64,000 nucleotides of DNA from Spinacia oleracea. Lineage: Eukaryota > Streptophyta > Magnoliopsida > Caryophyllales > Amaranthaceae. The stretch covers positions 107,728,141 to 107,792,140 of the forward strand of contig NC_079487.1 in the NCBI RefSeq assembly GCF_020520425.1, read 5' to 3'. The notes below the pieces were generated by a model. The model was not told where the DNA came from. It worked only from the letters and a program-made list of their open reading frames with translations, and did not search any database. Positions 1 to 8,530 of this stretch are shown one piece after another (the first letter of the stretch is position 1; every line of letters begins with the position of its first letter). The position numbers and the translations under genes are program-made.

Positions 1-1
1 A

Positions 2-421
2 TTAGATACAGGTTGTGGCTCACACTTATGTTCCAATCCACAGGGACTAAGAAGAAGTAGAAAGTTAAGCAAGGGTGAAGTCGACCTACGAGTGGGAAAT
101 GGAGCACGGATTGCTGCATTAGCCGTAGGAACTTACTATTTGTCGTTGCCCTCCGGGCTAGTTTTGGAACTGGAAGAATGTTTCCATGTTCCAAGTCTTA
201 CTAAAAACATCATTTCAGTTTCTTGCTTAGATGCTAAGGGATTTTCCTTTTTAATAAAAGACAATAGTTGTTCGTTTTATTTTAAAGAGATGTTTTATGG
301 ATCTGCTAGATTAGTCAATGGACTTTATTTATTAGATCACGACAAACAAGTATATAACATAAATACCAAAAGGCCAAAAAGGATGATTCAGATCTCACCT
401 ATCTGTGGCATTGTCGATTAG
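2..421 (+). pseudogene. Copia-1 protease/GAG-pre-integrase segment, frameshifted
   Basis: This frame is open from the left edge and holds the retropepsin motif D-T-G-C-G-S-H at its start. It runs into the GAG-pre-integrase region and stops at 419-421. Compared with the same stretch of Copia-2 (about 18110-18130, minus strand), the A-run at 368-371 is one base shorter. After it the reading frame is wrong and the His-rich pre-integrase motif lies in another frame. I infer a one-base deletion in an otherwise continuous gag-pol gene, which would separate protease from integrase/RT and make this copy non-autonomous. Confidence 0.8.
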
Positions 422-432
422 GCCATATAAAC

Positions 433-3078
433 TTGAAACGCTTAGAAAGACTTCAAAAGGAAGGAATTCTAGAGCCATTTGACTTAGAGGATTATGGTAA
501 ATGCGAATCATGTTTACTTGGCAAAATGACAAAGCAACCTTTCTCTAAAGTTGGAGAAAGAGCAAATGAACTATTGGGTTTAATCCATACAGATGTATGT
601 GGACCAATGAGTACAAATGCTAGAGGTGGTTTCAGCTACTTTATCACTTTCACTGATGACTTCAGTAGGTATGGTTATGTCTACCTAATAAAGCATAAGT
701 CTGAATCCTTTGACAAATTCAAGGAATTTCAGAGTGAAGTAGAGAATCAATTAGGCAAGAAGATTAAGGCACTGCGGTCTGATAGAGGCGGTGAATATCT
801 GAGCTATGAATTTGATGACCATCTGAAAGAATGTGGAATTCTATCAGAGTTGACTCCTCCTGGAACACCACAATGGAACGGTGTGTCGGAACGGAGGAAC
901 AGAACCTTGCTAGACATGGTCAGGTCAATGATGGGTCAGGCCGAACTTCCATTAGAATTTTGGGGACATGCACTAAATACAGCTGCACTCACTATAAATA
1001 GAGCTCCGTCTAAAGCTGTCGAAAAGACTCCATACGAATTATGGTTTGGAAAGCCTCCAAATGTGTCTTTTCTTAAGATTTGGGGATGTGAAGTATACGT
1101 CAAACGATTAATTTCAGACAAACTTCATCCAAAATCTGACAAATGTATCCTTGTGGGCTATCCAAAGGAAACAAAGGGGTATTACTTCTACAATACATAT
1201 GAGAACAAAGTGTTTGTTGCTCGAGATGGTGTCTTTTTGGAGAAAGATCACATTTCCAAAATGACAAGTGGGAGAAAAATAGACCTCGAAGAAATTCGAG
1301 TCGAACAACAAACTCTAGAGAATGCTCAAGATGACATTCAGGATGAAACTCAGAGATCTTTAGAAGAATCTGGTGAGAATCATGGTCAATCTAGAAATGT
1401 TACCCCGCGTAGATCGCAAAGATATAGATCTCAACCGGAAAGGTACTTAGGTATTTTGACGAACGAGAGCTATGACGTTCTATTACTTGAAAGTGATGAA
1501 CCTGCGACTTACAAACAAGCTATGACGAGCCCTAGCTCCAAGCAATGGCAAGAAGCCATGCAATCTGAATTAGACTCCATGTCTGAAAACCAAGTATGGA
1601 ATTTGGTCGATTTGCCAGATGGCTATCAAGCCATTGGAAGCAAATGGGTTTTCAAACTGAAAAAGGACAAGGATGGGAAACTTGAAGTTTTCAAAGCTAG
1701 ATTGGTTGCAAAAGGTTACAGGCAAGTCCACGGTGTGGATTACGATGAAACCTTTTCACCAGTTGCAATGCTAAAGTCTATTCGAATAATGTTAGCAATC
1801 GCTGCATATTACGATTACGAAATATGGCAGATGGATGTCAAAACTGCTTTCTTAAACGGCGTTTTAACAGAAACTGTGTTTATGACACAGCCTGAAGGTT
1901 TTGAGGATCCAAAGAATGCTAAGAAGGTATGCAAGCTAAAGAAATCAATCTACGGATTGAAGCAGGCATCCAGGAGCTGGAATATACGTTTTGATGAAGC
2001 AGTCAGTGACTTTGGTTTCATCAAGAACGCAGACGAATCTTGTGTATACAAGAAGGTCAGTTGGAGCAAAATTGCTTTCCTAGTATTATATGTCGACGAC
2101 ATATTGCTTATCGGAAATGACATTCCTATGTTGAACTCTGTCAAGATTTGGCTTGGGAAATGTTTTTCGATGAAGGATCTAGGAGAAGCACAGTACATAT
2201 TGGGCATCAAGATTTACAGAGATAGATCTAAAAAGATGATTGGACTTAGTCAAAGCACTTATATCAATAAGGTGCTTGATAGGTTCAAGATGGCGGACTC
2301 CAAGCGAGGCTACCTACCCATGTCTCATGGAATGACTCTAAGCAAGACTCAGTGCCCAAAAACACTTGATGAGCGTAGACGAATGAATGGGATTCCATAT
2401 GCATCATTAATTGGTTCAATAATGTATGCTATGATATGTACACGCTCGGATGTTGCGTACGCACTCAGTGCTACGAGCAGATACCAGTCAGACCCAGGAG
2501 AGGCGCATTGGACTGCTGCCAAGAACATTCTGAAGTACCTGAAAAGGCACAAAGATGACTTCCTGGTCTATGGTGGAGATGATGAATTAATTGTTAAAGG
2601 CTATACGGACGCAAGTTTCCAAACCGACAAAGATGATTTCAGATCACAGTCTGGGTTTGTCTTCTGCCTCAACGGAGGAGCAGTAAGCTGGAAAAGTGCT
2701 AAGAAAAGCACCATTACGGATTCTACAACTGAAGCGGAGTACATTGCTGCACATGAAGCAGCAAAGGAAGCTATATGGCTAAGGAAGTTCATAGGTGAAC
2801 TTGGTGTAGTCCCCTCCATTAAAGGACCAATAGCCCTGTATTGTGATAATAACGGAGCTATTGCACAGGCAAAAGAGCCTAGACACCACCAGAGAGTCAA
2901 GCATGTACTTCGTAGATTTCACCTTCTACGAGAGTTCGTTGAAAGAAAAGAAGTCGAGATAAGCAAAATTGGAACTGATGACAACATATCAGATCCATTA
3001 ACTAAACCTCTGCCGCAGGCGAAGCACAACTCGCACACTGCAGCTATGGGAATCAAGCATATTGGAGAATGGCTTTGA
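433..3078 (+). CDS. Copia-1 pol: integrase, reverse transcriptase, RNase H
   Basis: This is an 881-codon open frame. It begins in the GAG-pre-integrase zinc region (Cys pair near residues 24-27). The integrase core has acidic residues at about D54, D117 (S-D-R-G-G) and E153, the D-X35-E spacing of DDE integrases. Reverse transcriptase follows, with Q-M-D-V-K-T-A-F-L near 466 and Y-V-D-D at 553-556. RNase H has Y-T-D-A-S, T-E-A-E-Y and C-D-N-N-G. In the intact element these act in the virus-like particle to copy RNA and integrate the cDNA. The ATG at 433 is only the first Met after the upstream frameshift, not a true start. The frame is otherwise undamaged, so the insertion is fairly young. 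Confidence 0.9.
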   Translation: MKRLERLQKEGILEPFDLEDYGKCESCLLGKMTKQPFSKVGERANELLGLIHTDVCGPMSTNARGGFSYFITFTDDFSRYGYVYLIKHKSESFDKFKEFQSEVENQLGKKIKALRSDRGGEYLSYEFDDHLKECGILSELTPPGTPQWNGVSERRNRTLLDMVRSMMGQAELPLEFWGHALNTAALTINRAPSKAVEKTPYELWFGKPPNVSFLKIWGCEVYVKRLISDKLHPKSDKCILVGYPKETKGYYFYNTYENKVFVARDGVFLEKDHISKMTSGRKIDLEEIRVEQQTLENAQDDIQDETQRSLEESGENHGQSRNVTPRRSQRYRSQPERYLGILTNESYDVLLLESDEPATYKQAMTSPSSKQWQEAMQSELDSMSENQVWNLVDLPDGYQAIGSKWVFKLKKDKDGKLEVFKARLVAKGYRQVHGVDYDETFSPVAMLKSIRIMLAIAAYYDYEIWQMDVKTAFLNGVLTETVFMTQPEGFEDPKNAKKVCKLKKSIYGLKQASRSWNIRFDEAVSDFGFIKNADESCVYKKVSWSKIAFLVLYVDDILLIGNDIPMLNSVKIWLGKCFSMKDLGEAQYILGIKIYRDRSKKMIGLSQSTYINKVLDRFKMADSKRGYLPMSHGMTLSKTQCPKTLDERRRMNGIPYASLIGSIMYAMICTRSDVAYALSATSRYQSDPGEAHWTAAKNILKYLKRHKDDFLVYGGDDELIVKGYTDASFQTDKDDFRSQSGFVFCLNGGAVSWKSAKKSTITDSTTEAEYIAAHEAAKEAIWLRKFIGELGVVPSIKGPIALYCDNNGAIAQAKEPRHHQRVKHVLRRFHLLREFVERKEVEISKIGTDDNISDPLTKPLPQAKHNSHTAAMGIKHIGEWL

Positions 3079-3941
3079 TGTCTCTGTTTAATGTTTTAAA
3101 GTTTTAGAGTTTAAATCTTTGTAAAACATTATTGGTTAATCATTCACAATAAATGAAAAGAATTCATTTTTCCATTTAATTTGTGGTTTATTAAATGATG
3201 AGTCCCTTCAATTTGACGATATATTCAAGATAGACTGTCAGGACCAGTCCTGTGACTAAGAAATGTCTATCAAGTGAACTTGAATGTCAAAAGTTGAAAA
3301 TGGTCCCTAGTCGGAGTTTTCTATAAAATTGGACGCATAGAAAACGTTAGACGTTAAGAATGCAAGATGACTAGTAGTTCTGTTTCTTGAACTATGTGGA
3401 CATGGCAATGTCATAATCATTTGCATAGATACTTACTTTGGGAAGACTAGTATCGGACAAGACCTATGAAACTTTACTGTAAGAGATGAAAATCTGTCAT
3501 AAGTAAATTTCATTAAATTATTAGACACTAAATCCTCAATACCTGAGTGATTTGAGATTATTTGTTTGAGAACTGGTTGCTTTGACGTTGACCAACCGTC
3601 GCACCGTAAAAGGAGGCTATAAAGGCAACGCTCAGGTAATCACCTATCAAACGAAGTCTAATCTCAAGATCGCAAGATTGGGATTGTCCTCCCATAAATC
3701 GGGATGAGATGCTTAAAAGTTGTACAAGGCCACTCGGAGAGCTAGAAACTGTGAAATGCATGGCCGTGCTCGGATGAATCATAGGCTATGATTATCTGTT
3801 TATTTGATCAGTTGAACTCTGAAACCGAGGAACACCTCTGGACATAATAAGGATGACAACTCTTACCTTATGTTCAAGAGCAAGCATCGAGCGACAAAGG
3901 AATTAGGAAATGCACACTTGTCCCTAAGGACAAGTGGGAGA
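3079..3941 (+). other. Copia-1 3' noncoding region with polypurine tract
   Basis: This 863-bp stretch lies between the pol stop codon and the 3' LTR and has no convincing coding frame. It ends in a purine-rich run (AAGTGGGAGAC, about 3931-3941) directly before the LTR TG. That is the expected place for the polypurine tract priming plus-strand cDNA. Confidence 0.75.
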
Positions 3942-4254
3942 CTGAAGGAAATAATGCCCTTGGTCCAAGTATGCATTCTATGTTAAGTCTAATAAATGCG
4001 GTTCAGTATTAATTAACAAGTTAATAATTCAGTGAGATCAAGTGAGCTGAATGCCTAGCTAGAGGCCGCTTCAGTTCAAGTGGAATTAATGATATTAATC
4101 CACAACTTACTCTTGACTGAACCCGTAGGGTCACACAAATAGTACGTAAACGGATCAAGTATTTAATGGCATTAAATACTCCATCTATGAATATTCGGAA
4201 TCGACGGATCTTGGTTTCAGTGGGAGCTGAGATCGTCACAGGCAAGAAATGAAT

Positions 4255-4580
4255 ACTCCGGAAACGATGATATTGCCGGAAACGGAAATATGGATCGTAT
4301 CGGAAATATGAATATTATCCAAGTCGTAGATGTTGCCGGAAACGGAAACATGGTACGTATCGGAAAATATTATCGGAAATGGAAATATTGCCAGAATCGG
4401 AAATATTGCCAGAAACGGAAATATTGTCAGAATCGGAAATATTATCGGAATCCGAAAATAATTCCGGAAACGGAAATATTAAATATTTGTTCGAAACGGA
4501 AATTAATTCCGGAATCGGAAATGTTAAATATTGTTCGTATCGGAAATGAATTCCGGAATCGGAAATTTAATCGGAAGCGT
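4255..4580 (+). repeat. Degenerate CGGAAATATT/GCCGGAAAC tandem array in the LTR
   Basis: About 15-20 units built on CGGAAATATT, joined by GCCGGAAA, GCCAGAAT or ATTCCGGAAT links, run through the LTR with a roughly 18-bp period. Many units are self-complementary (AATATTTCCG against CGGAAATATT). The same array lies at the equivalent place in the Copia-2 LTR (about 22795-23115), so it belongs to the family and is upstream of the TATA box. Confidence 0.8.
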
Positions 4581-5010
4581 ATCGTACGAATAAGCATCGG
4601 ACGAGGCCTGCCGGACGAGGGCCCAGCACGAAGCCAGGCCATCGCCCAGCAAGCCAAGCGCGCCACACGAACAGCCAAGGCCACGCCAGGCCCAGCGCAA
4701 GGCCAGGCCCAGCAGGCCGTGGCAGCGCGCACAGCGCGCGCACCGCGCGCAGGAGCTACGTGGGCTTGTAGCTCGCGTAGGCCTCGCTGCGTGGGCTGCT
4801 GCTCGCACGCACGCATGGGCGGCCCATCGTGGCTGCCGTGTGTGTGTGCGTAAGTGTTTGTGTTCGTGCACGTTTCCTAAAACGTGCAGAGTTCGGTTAA
4901 TGATTAAATTCCTAATTCTATTTGATAAATTAATTAAATTAGAGTTCTTGTAGGATTCTAGGTTTAATTAATTTGTATCTGAATAGGATTCCAATTCCCT
5001 TTCCATAACC

Positions 5011-5019
5011 CTATAAATA
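5011..5019 (+). promoter_or_regulatory. Putative TATA box of Copia-1 LTR
   Basis: CTATAAATA lies about 360 bp before the LTR end, in an AT-rich stretch after the GC block. The Copia-2 LTR has the same motif at 22428-22436 on the other strand. Transcription starting some 30 bp downstream would define the R region. This is inferred from motif and position. Confidence 0.55.
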
Positions 5020-5374
5020 TGTGGCCTGGGTTCACAATTTATAATGAGTTTCAAAGTATTCAAAGTGAGTTTTTGAGAGAAAAATTCAGCCACACATCTT
5101 GCTCAAAAGTGCCGAAAATTCTAGTACCTTAAGGGCGATTCTAGTTGGTCAATCTTAAGGCGGATCCGGACGTGCTGTGGACTATCTACGGAGGGACAAC
5201 ACTTGGAATCCTAAAGACTTGTTCTTGTTCGGTTCGGGCGCAGCTAGGGAGGGCACGCAACAAAGAGTATGCATCTAAATTATGCTATATGATTATGTGT
5301 AAATAATATGTAATCCTGGGTTAATGGTTGTTTCCGCATGATTTATGTAACATCATATGTATCATAACCTAACA

Positions 5375-5635
5375 GTATTTGCTCGTAGCACTGAGTGCGT
5401 ACGCAACATCCGGGCGTGTACATATCATAGCATACATTATTGAACCAATCAATGATGCATATGGAATCTCATTCATTCGTCTACGCTCATCAAGTGTTTT
5501 TGGGCACTGAGTCTTGCTTAGAGTTATTCCATGAGACATGGGTAGGTAGCCTCGCTTGGAGTCTGCCATCTTGAACCTATCAAGCACCTTATTGATATAA
5601 GTGCTTTGACTAAGTCCAATCATCTTTTTAGATCT
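5375..5635 (-). pseudogene. Copia-2 RT-to-RNase H fragment
   Basis: On the minus strand this encodes the end of RT and the connection region (I-G-L-S-Q-S-T-Y-I-N-K, then S-I-M-Y-A-M-I-C-T-R-P-D). It is nearly identical to Copia-1 residues about 605-690. It is the direct continuation of the RT that stops at 16280 on the far side of the nested array. It is cut at 5375 by the Copia-1 LTR end. The GATCT at 5631-5635 is one copy of the array's target duplication. Confidence 0.9.
5631..5635. repeat. Left target-site duplication GATCT
   Basis: GATCT precedes the first LTR and recurs at 16275-16279 after the third. Copia-1 has a single GATCT at the equivalent place (about 2225-2229, plus strand). 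This fixes the insertion point in Copia-2. Confidence 0.9.
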
Positions 5636-6175
5636 TGATGAATCACATTTGTATAGGGTATTTTAGGCGCATTTAGGTTGCATTTCTAGGCATTCGTCAC
5701 GTTTTATTTGCATTTAAGGTCGTTTTTGCATAATTTGTCGCTATTGTACTCTATTACGCGTCGTTTGTGTTTTCCTTAATATTTCAGGTGATTCTATGGT
5801 CATTTGGTTGCATTCGAGTGTTTAATTAGGGTTGGTTTGAACGATAAAAGAACGATATGTTGACTCGAGGATCATTACATGCCTCTTGGGATAAATTTCG
5901 AGTCAACAACGAAGCTAAACGCTACTTTTCTAAGCATCAAAACTGACAAGCGTTCACTCTTTTGATAATATCTCAAGTTCTACTGATCGGAACGAGACGA
6001 TTTTGATTGGGTTAGAAAGTAGACTGAAAGAGCTTTCCAACGATGGGTCACACGGCCTTAGAGGACCTCTAGATCAAGAGTTATGGCGAAAACAAGTGTG
6101 ACGATGCTGCTGCGGCAACGCTACGCCCACCATCTTCACGAGCACAACAGTTCCCAGCGAGGGATGGCTCGACGC

Positions 6176-6354
6176 CAGCGAGGGATGGTGCGCGAGATCC
6201 CTCGCTGCCTCATTGCTTCGTTGCTTTGCTTTGCTATACACTTCACCAGGCCAACGAGGGATGGTGCGCGAGATCCCTCGCTGCCTCTGCCTTGCTTATG
6301 CTTTTACATGCTTCATCGGGCCAGCGAGGGATGGCTCGCCAAGATCCCTCGCTG
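6176..6354 (+). repeat. Three successive GCGAGGGAT...ATCCCTCGC hairpins in LTR 1
   Basis: CAGCGAGGGAT pairs with ATCCCTCGCTG at 6176-6207 (11-bp arms, 10-nt loop) and again at 6322-6354. A shorter version (CGAGGGAT/ATCCCTCG) lies at 6255-6280. LTRs 2 and 3 carry the same hairpins plus one more upstream GAGGGATGG unit. They lie 150-330 bp upstream of the TATA box, so they fall in U3. Confidence 0.8.
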
Positions 6355-6507
6355 CCATATTTCGCGGCATATTATCCTCTTGTCCGTCCAACTTGTTCGT
6401 GCTCGGGTTTTATCGCCACGTCATCGTTCCATCGACCAATCATTGACGACTTCTTTTTTTATTTTCTTATTTATTTATTTATTTATTTTGTTTTAGAAAA
6501 GAGAAAC

Positions 6508-6515
6508 TATAAATA
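6508..6515 (+). promoter_or_regulatory. Putative TATA box, LTR 1
   Basis: TATAAATA follows the (TTTA)n tract and precedes a pyrimidine-rich stretch. The same octamer occurs at 11275-11282 in LTR 2 and 15473-15480 in LTR 3. The position fits a U3/R boundary about 900 bp into the LTR. Confidence 0.55.
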
Positions 6516-7314
6516 CTTAAGGGAATTAATTTATTTCCCTCATGCTTTATTTTTCCTTTAGGTTTCAATTCTCCTAGATTTCTAATTCACGTTCTTTTTT
6601 CTCTCTTTTCTTTTTCATGAACTATAGTTTTTCTACAAACTCCATTAATGTAATTCTTTGAGGTATTATTGATTTTCCTTTTTATTTTATTTATTGCTTT
6701 TAATTATGTTTTCATTCTTAGATTTGATTTTCATTGTTCGTTTCATGATTGAGTAGTTTGCTTTCTAGGATTTGGGAATCCATGTTTATATTATGAATCC
6801 TTATTATTATTGTTGATGGTTTGATTATTCATTGATATTTCTAGTTGATTAGGTTTATATTGTTAATCTTTGCAATCTGATCAATTGTTTGATTAAATCA
6901 TGCTAATAGAATTTAGAATCGAAAGATCGAATTTTAGAGGCTTACCTACAACTAGCAATTCTGATTATGTTAGCGATCGTACTGCATATGTTGAATTGAG
7001 AGTGTTAAGACCCGGCCGTAGGATTAACTTGTGCTCTAGATAATTTGAATATTTGAGTTGTTGATGATGTTTTGATTGATTCTGAACTATGAACATGGTG
7101 AACCGTTGCCCTAGATTTTTTAATTTATTTTTCTATTTATTTTAGTTTAAACATTCAATCCTAAATTTTGTGACATTGTTAGTTTCGCCATACCTTGAAA
7201 GCTAGATTTAAATAGCCATCTCTCTGTGGATTCGACCCTGCTTACCCTACTGCATTGTTAGGAGGTTTCGCTAGGATTTTATTTTTGACGGGTGTACGAC
7301 AGCCTATCAAATTT

Positions 7315-7332
7315 TGGCGCCGTTGCCGGGGA
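7315..7332 (+). other. Primer-binding site, tRNA-Asp type (copy 1)
   Basis: TGGCGCCGTTGCCGGGGA begins five bases after LTR 1. It is the reverse complement of the 3' end of plant tRNA-Asp including CCA, the primer used by Athila-type gypsy elements. The second internal region has the same site at 12082-12099. Confidence 0.85.
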
Positions 7333-7432
7333 GACAGTTTTATTTTTCTTTTTAGCTTTTATTTTTGGTGAGACTACATTGTATATATTTTTTCGTTTGT
7401 GTATAAAATTTCCCCTTTTTTTATAATATAAA

Positions 7433-8530
7433 ATGGCATCTATTTGTTTTCCTCAATTTGAGAATGAAGTGTTTTGGAGATATTATTATAGGCTTGGAGA
7501 TTTTCTTGGTCCAAATCATATTTTTGAACAATGGGAACTATGTATGGTGATTTATGAGGGATTGAATGAAGATACAAGATTGGTGTTGGATTCCATGAGT
7601 AGTTATGTATTTGTGGAGAAGACTCCAGAAGAGTGTTGGGACTTAATCGAGCAATTAGCTAGAGATACATATGAGTGGGAGATGACAATGTTTGTTGAAC
7701 CTACTCTGCAAAAAATTTCTTTTCCTATTCCTCAAACTCACACCCCTCCCCCGTATTATTGTTCTTATTGTCATTGTCATGACCATGATACTTCTCTTTG
7801 TCCCTATAACGAGTCATATGTTAGTACTGTCAACCCTTTCCTTCGATTTGATATGCAAAATTTCCAACTCGAACCATCTTATTGTGACATGAAAATCCTT
7901 TATAATGATGATGATGATGATGATGATGGTGAATTTGTTGAGAATGTTAGTTCGTTGGAGGAAGGTTATCATTTGACTTTTGGCACTGATGAGGAAAACT
8001 TGGATATAACGGAGACTTTGGAGGATGAGGAATCACTAATGGTTGTAGAATCGATGGTTGAGAAACCGTTGGTTGCGAAACTTTTGGTTGACGATTTTAG
8101 TGATGAGTTTGTTCACGGGGGTGGAATTATAGGTAAAAGCATTAATGTTGAGCCTATATCTCCTCTCGCCTATGTCCCGTTCTCGCGGAGGCTTGATCTT
8201 TTTCCTACATCCCCCATGTTAAGTCTTTCGCACTTTATCAATAGGTCTCCATTCCATGATACATTTGACCTTGCCGACCTTGATGCTCATTCTAAAACGT
8301 TTACATTGCCTGAGGAGCAATTAGAGGGAAGTTGTATATATTCTCCTTTTTCTTTTTCTTTTTCTTCTTCTTCTGATTCTTTTTCTTTTGAGTTTGGTTT
8401 TTCTGCTTATTTATCTAATACCCTATTTGAGAGGATGAATGTGGTTTTACTCAAGCCATATGTAGTGCTCAATGATATGTTTGCAGGGGCATTTGATAAA
8501 CTACTCAAGGCGTTGGATTCTTCTGATTAA
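7433..8530 (+). CDS. Gag-like protein of the non-autonomous element, copy 1 (365 aa)
   Basis: The first ATG after the primer site opens a 365-codon frame. Residues about 10-90 resemble the gypsy Gag core: F-W-R-Y-Y-Y-R-L, then Y-E-G-L-N-E-D-T-R, then E-K-T-P-E-E-C-W. A CCHC zinc knuckle follows near residues 117-130 (C-S-Y-C-H-C-H-D-H-D-T-S-L-C, spacing C-x2-C-x4-H-x4-C). The rest is acidic, with a run of eight aspartates near 160-167 from a GAT repeat, and a Ser/Phe-rich tail. No protease or polymerase follows. The likely role is to package RNA into particles, with enzymes supplied by an autonomous relative. The intact frame suggests selection or recent origin. Confidence 0.8.
   Translation: MASICFPQFENEVFWRYYYRLGDFLGPNHIFEQWELCMVIYEGLNEDTRLVLDSMSSYVFVEKTPEECWDLIEQLARDTYEWEMTMFVEPTLQKISFPIPQTHTPPPYYCSYCHCHDHDTSLCPYNESYVSTVNPFLRFDMQNFQLEPSYCDMKILYNDDDDDDDGEFVENVSSLEEGYHLTFGTDEENLDITETLEDEESLMVVESMVEKPLVAKLLVDDFSDEFVHGGGIIGKSINVEPISPLAYVPFSRRLDLFPTSPMLSLSHFINRSPFHDTFDLADLDAHSKTFTLPEEQLEGSCIYSPFSFSFSSSSDSFSFEFGFSAYLSNTLFERMNVVLLKPYVVLNDMFAGAFDKLLKALDSSD

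Larger units (their letters stand above)
1..5374 (+). mobile_element. Copia-1: Ty1/copia LTR retrotransposon, 5' part outside the window
   Basis: The window opens inside the protease region of a copia element (D-T-G-C-G-S-H at about 5-25). Integrase, reverse transcriptase and RNase H follow, then 863 bp of noncoding DNA and a 3' LTR. The order protease-integrase-RT-RNase H is diagnostic of Ty1/copia. The LTR starts TGAAGG and ends CCTAACA. Right after it comes minus-strand RNase H sequence of a related element (Copia-2), so Copia-1 appears nested inside Copia-2. Its 5' LTR, leader and gag lie upstream of base 1. Confidence 0.93.
3942..5374 (+). repeat. Copia-1 3' LTR
   Basis: The LTR starts TGAAGGAAATAATGCCC after the polypurine tract and ends CCTAACA, so it is bounded by TG...CA, and is 1433 bp long. 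The Copia-2 LTR at 22073-23436 is its homologue in opposite orientation. It contains a degenerate GGAAATATT array (about 4255-4580), a GC-rich block (about 4600-4830) and a TATA box (5011-5019). The open frames here (for example 4290-4853) are products of the repeat array and GC block, not genes. Confidence 0.9.
5636..7309 (+). repeat. Gypsy-like array, LTR 1 (1674 bp)
   Basis: Bounded by TGATGA...CTATCA, this LTR is close to identical to LTRs 2 and 3. It lacks one 21-bp GCGAGGGATGGCTCGAC unit near 6160 and differs at a few sites (for example GGCGAAAAC at about 6083 against GGCAAAAAC). It contains three GC-rich hairpins, a (TTTA)n stretch and a TATA box. The overlapping short open frames here come from the hairpin repeats and have no recognisable product. 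Confidence 0.92.

Noticed and set aside
4290..4871. Open frames on both strands in the Copia-1 LTR (and 22529-23089 in Copia-2)
   Set aside because: They are translations of the GGAAATATT array and the adjoining GC-rich block, with repetitive, low-complexity products and no family resemblance.
6083..6561. Open frames in the gypsy-like LTR (also 10820-11328 and 15018-15526)
   Set aside because: They lie in U3 over hairpin repeats and the (TTTA)n tract, in three phases at once, and end in Phe/Ile runs.
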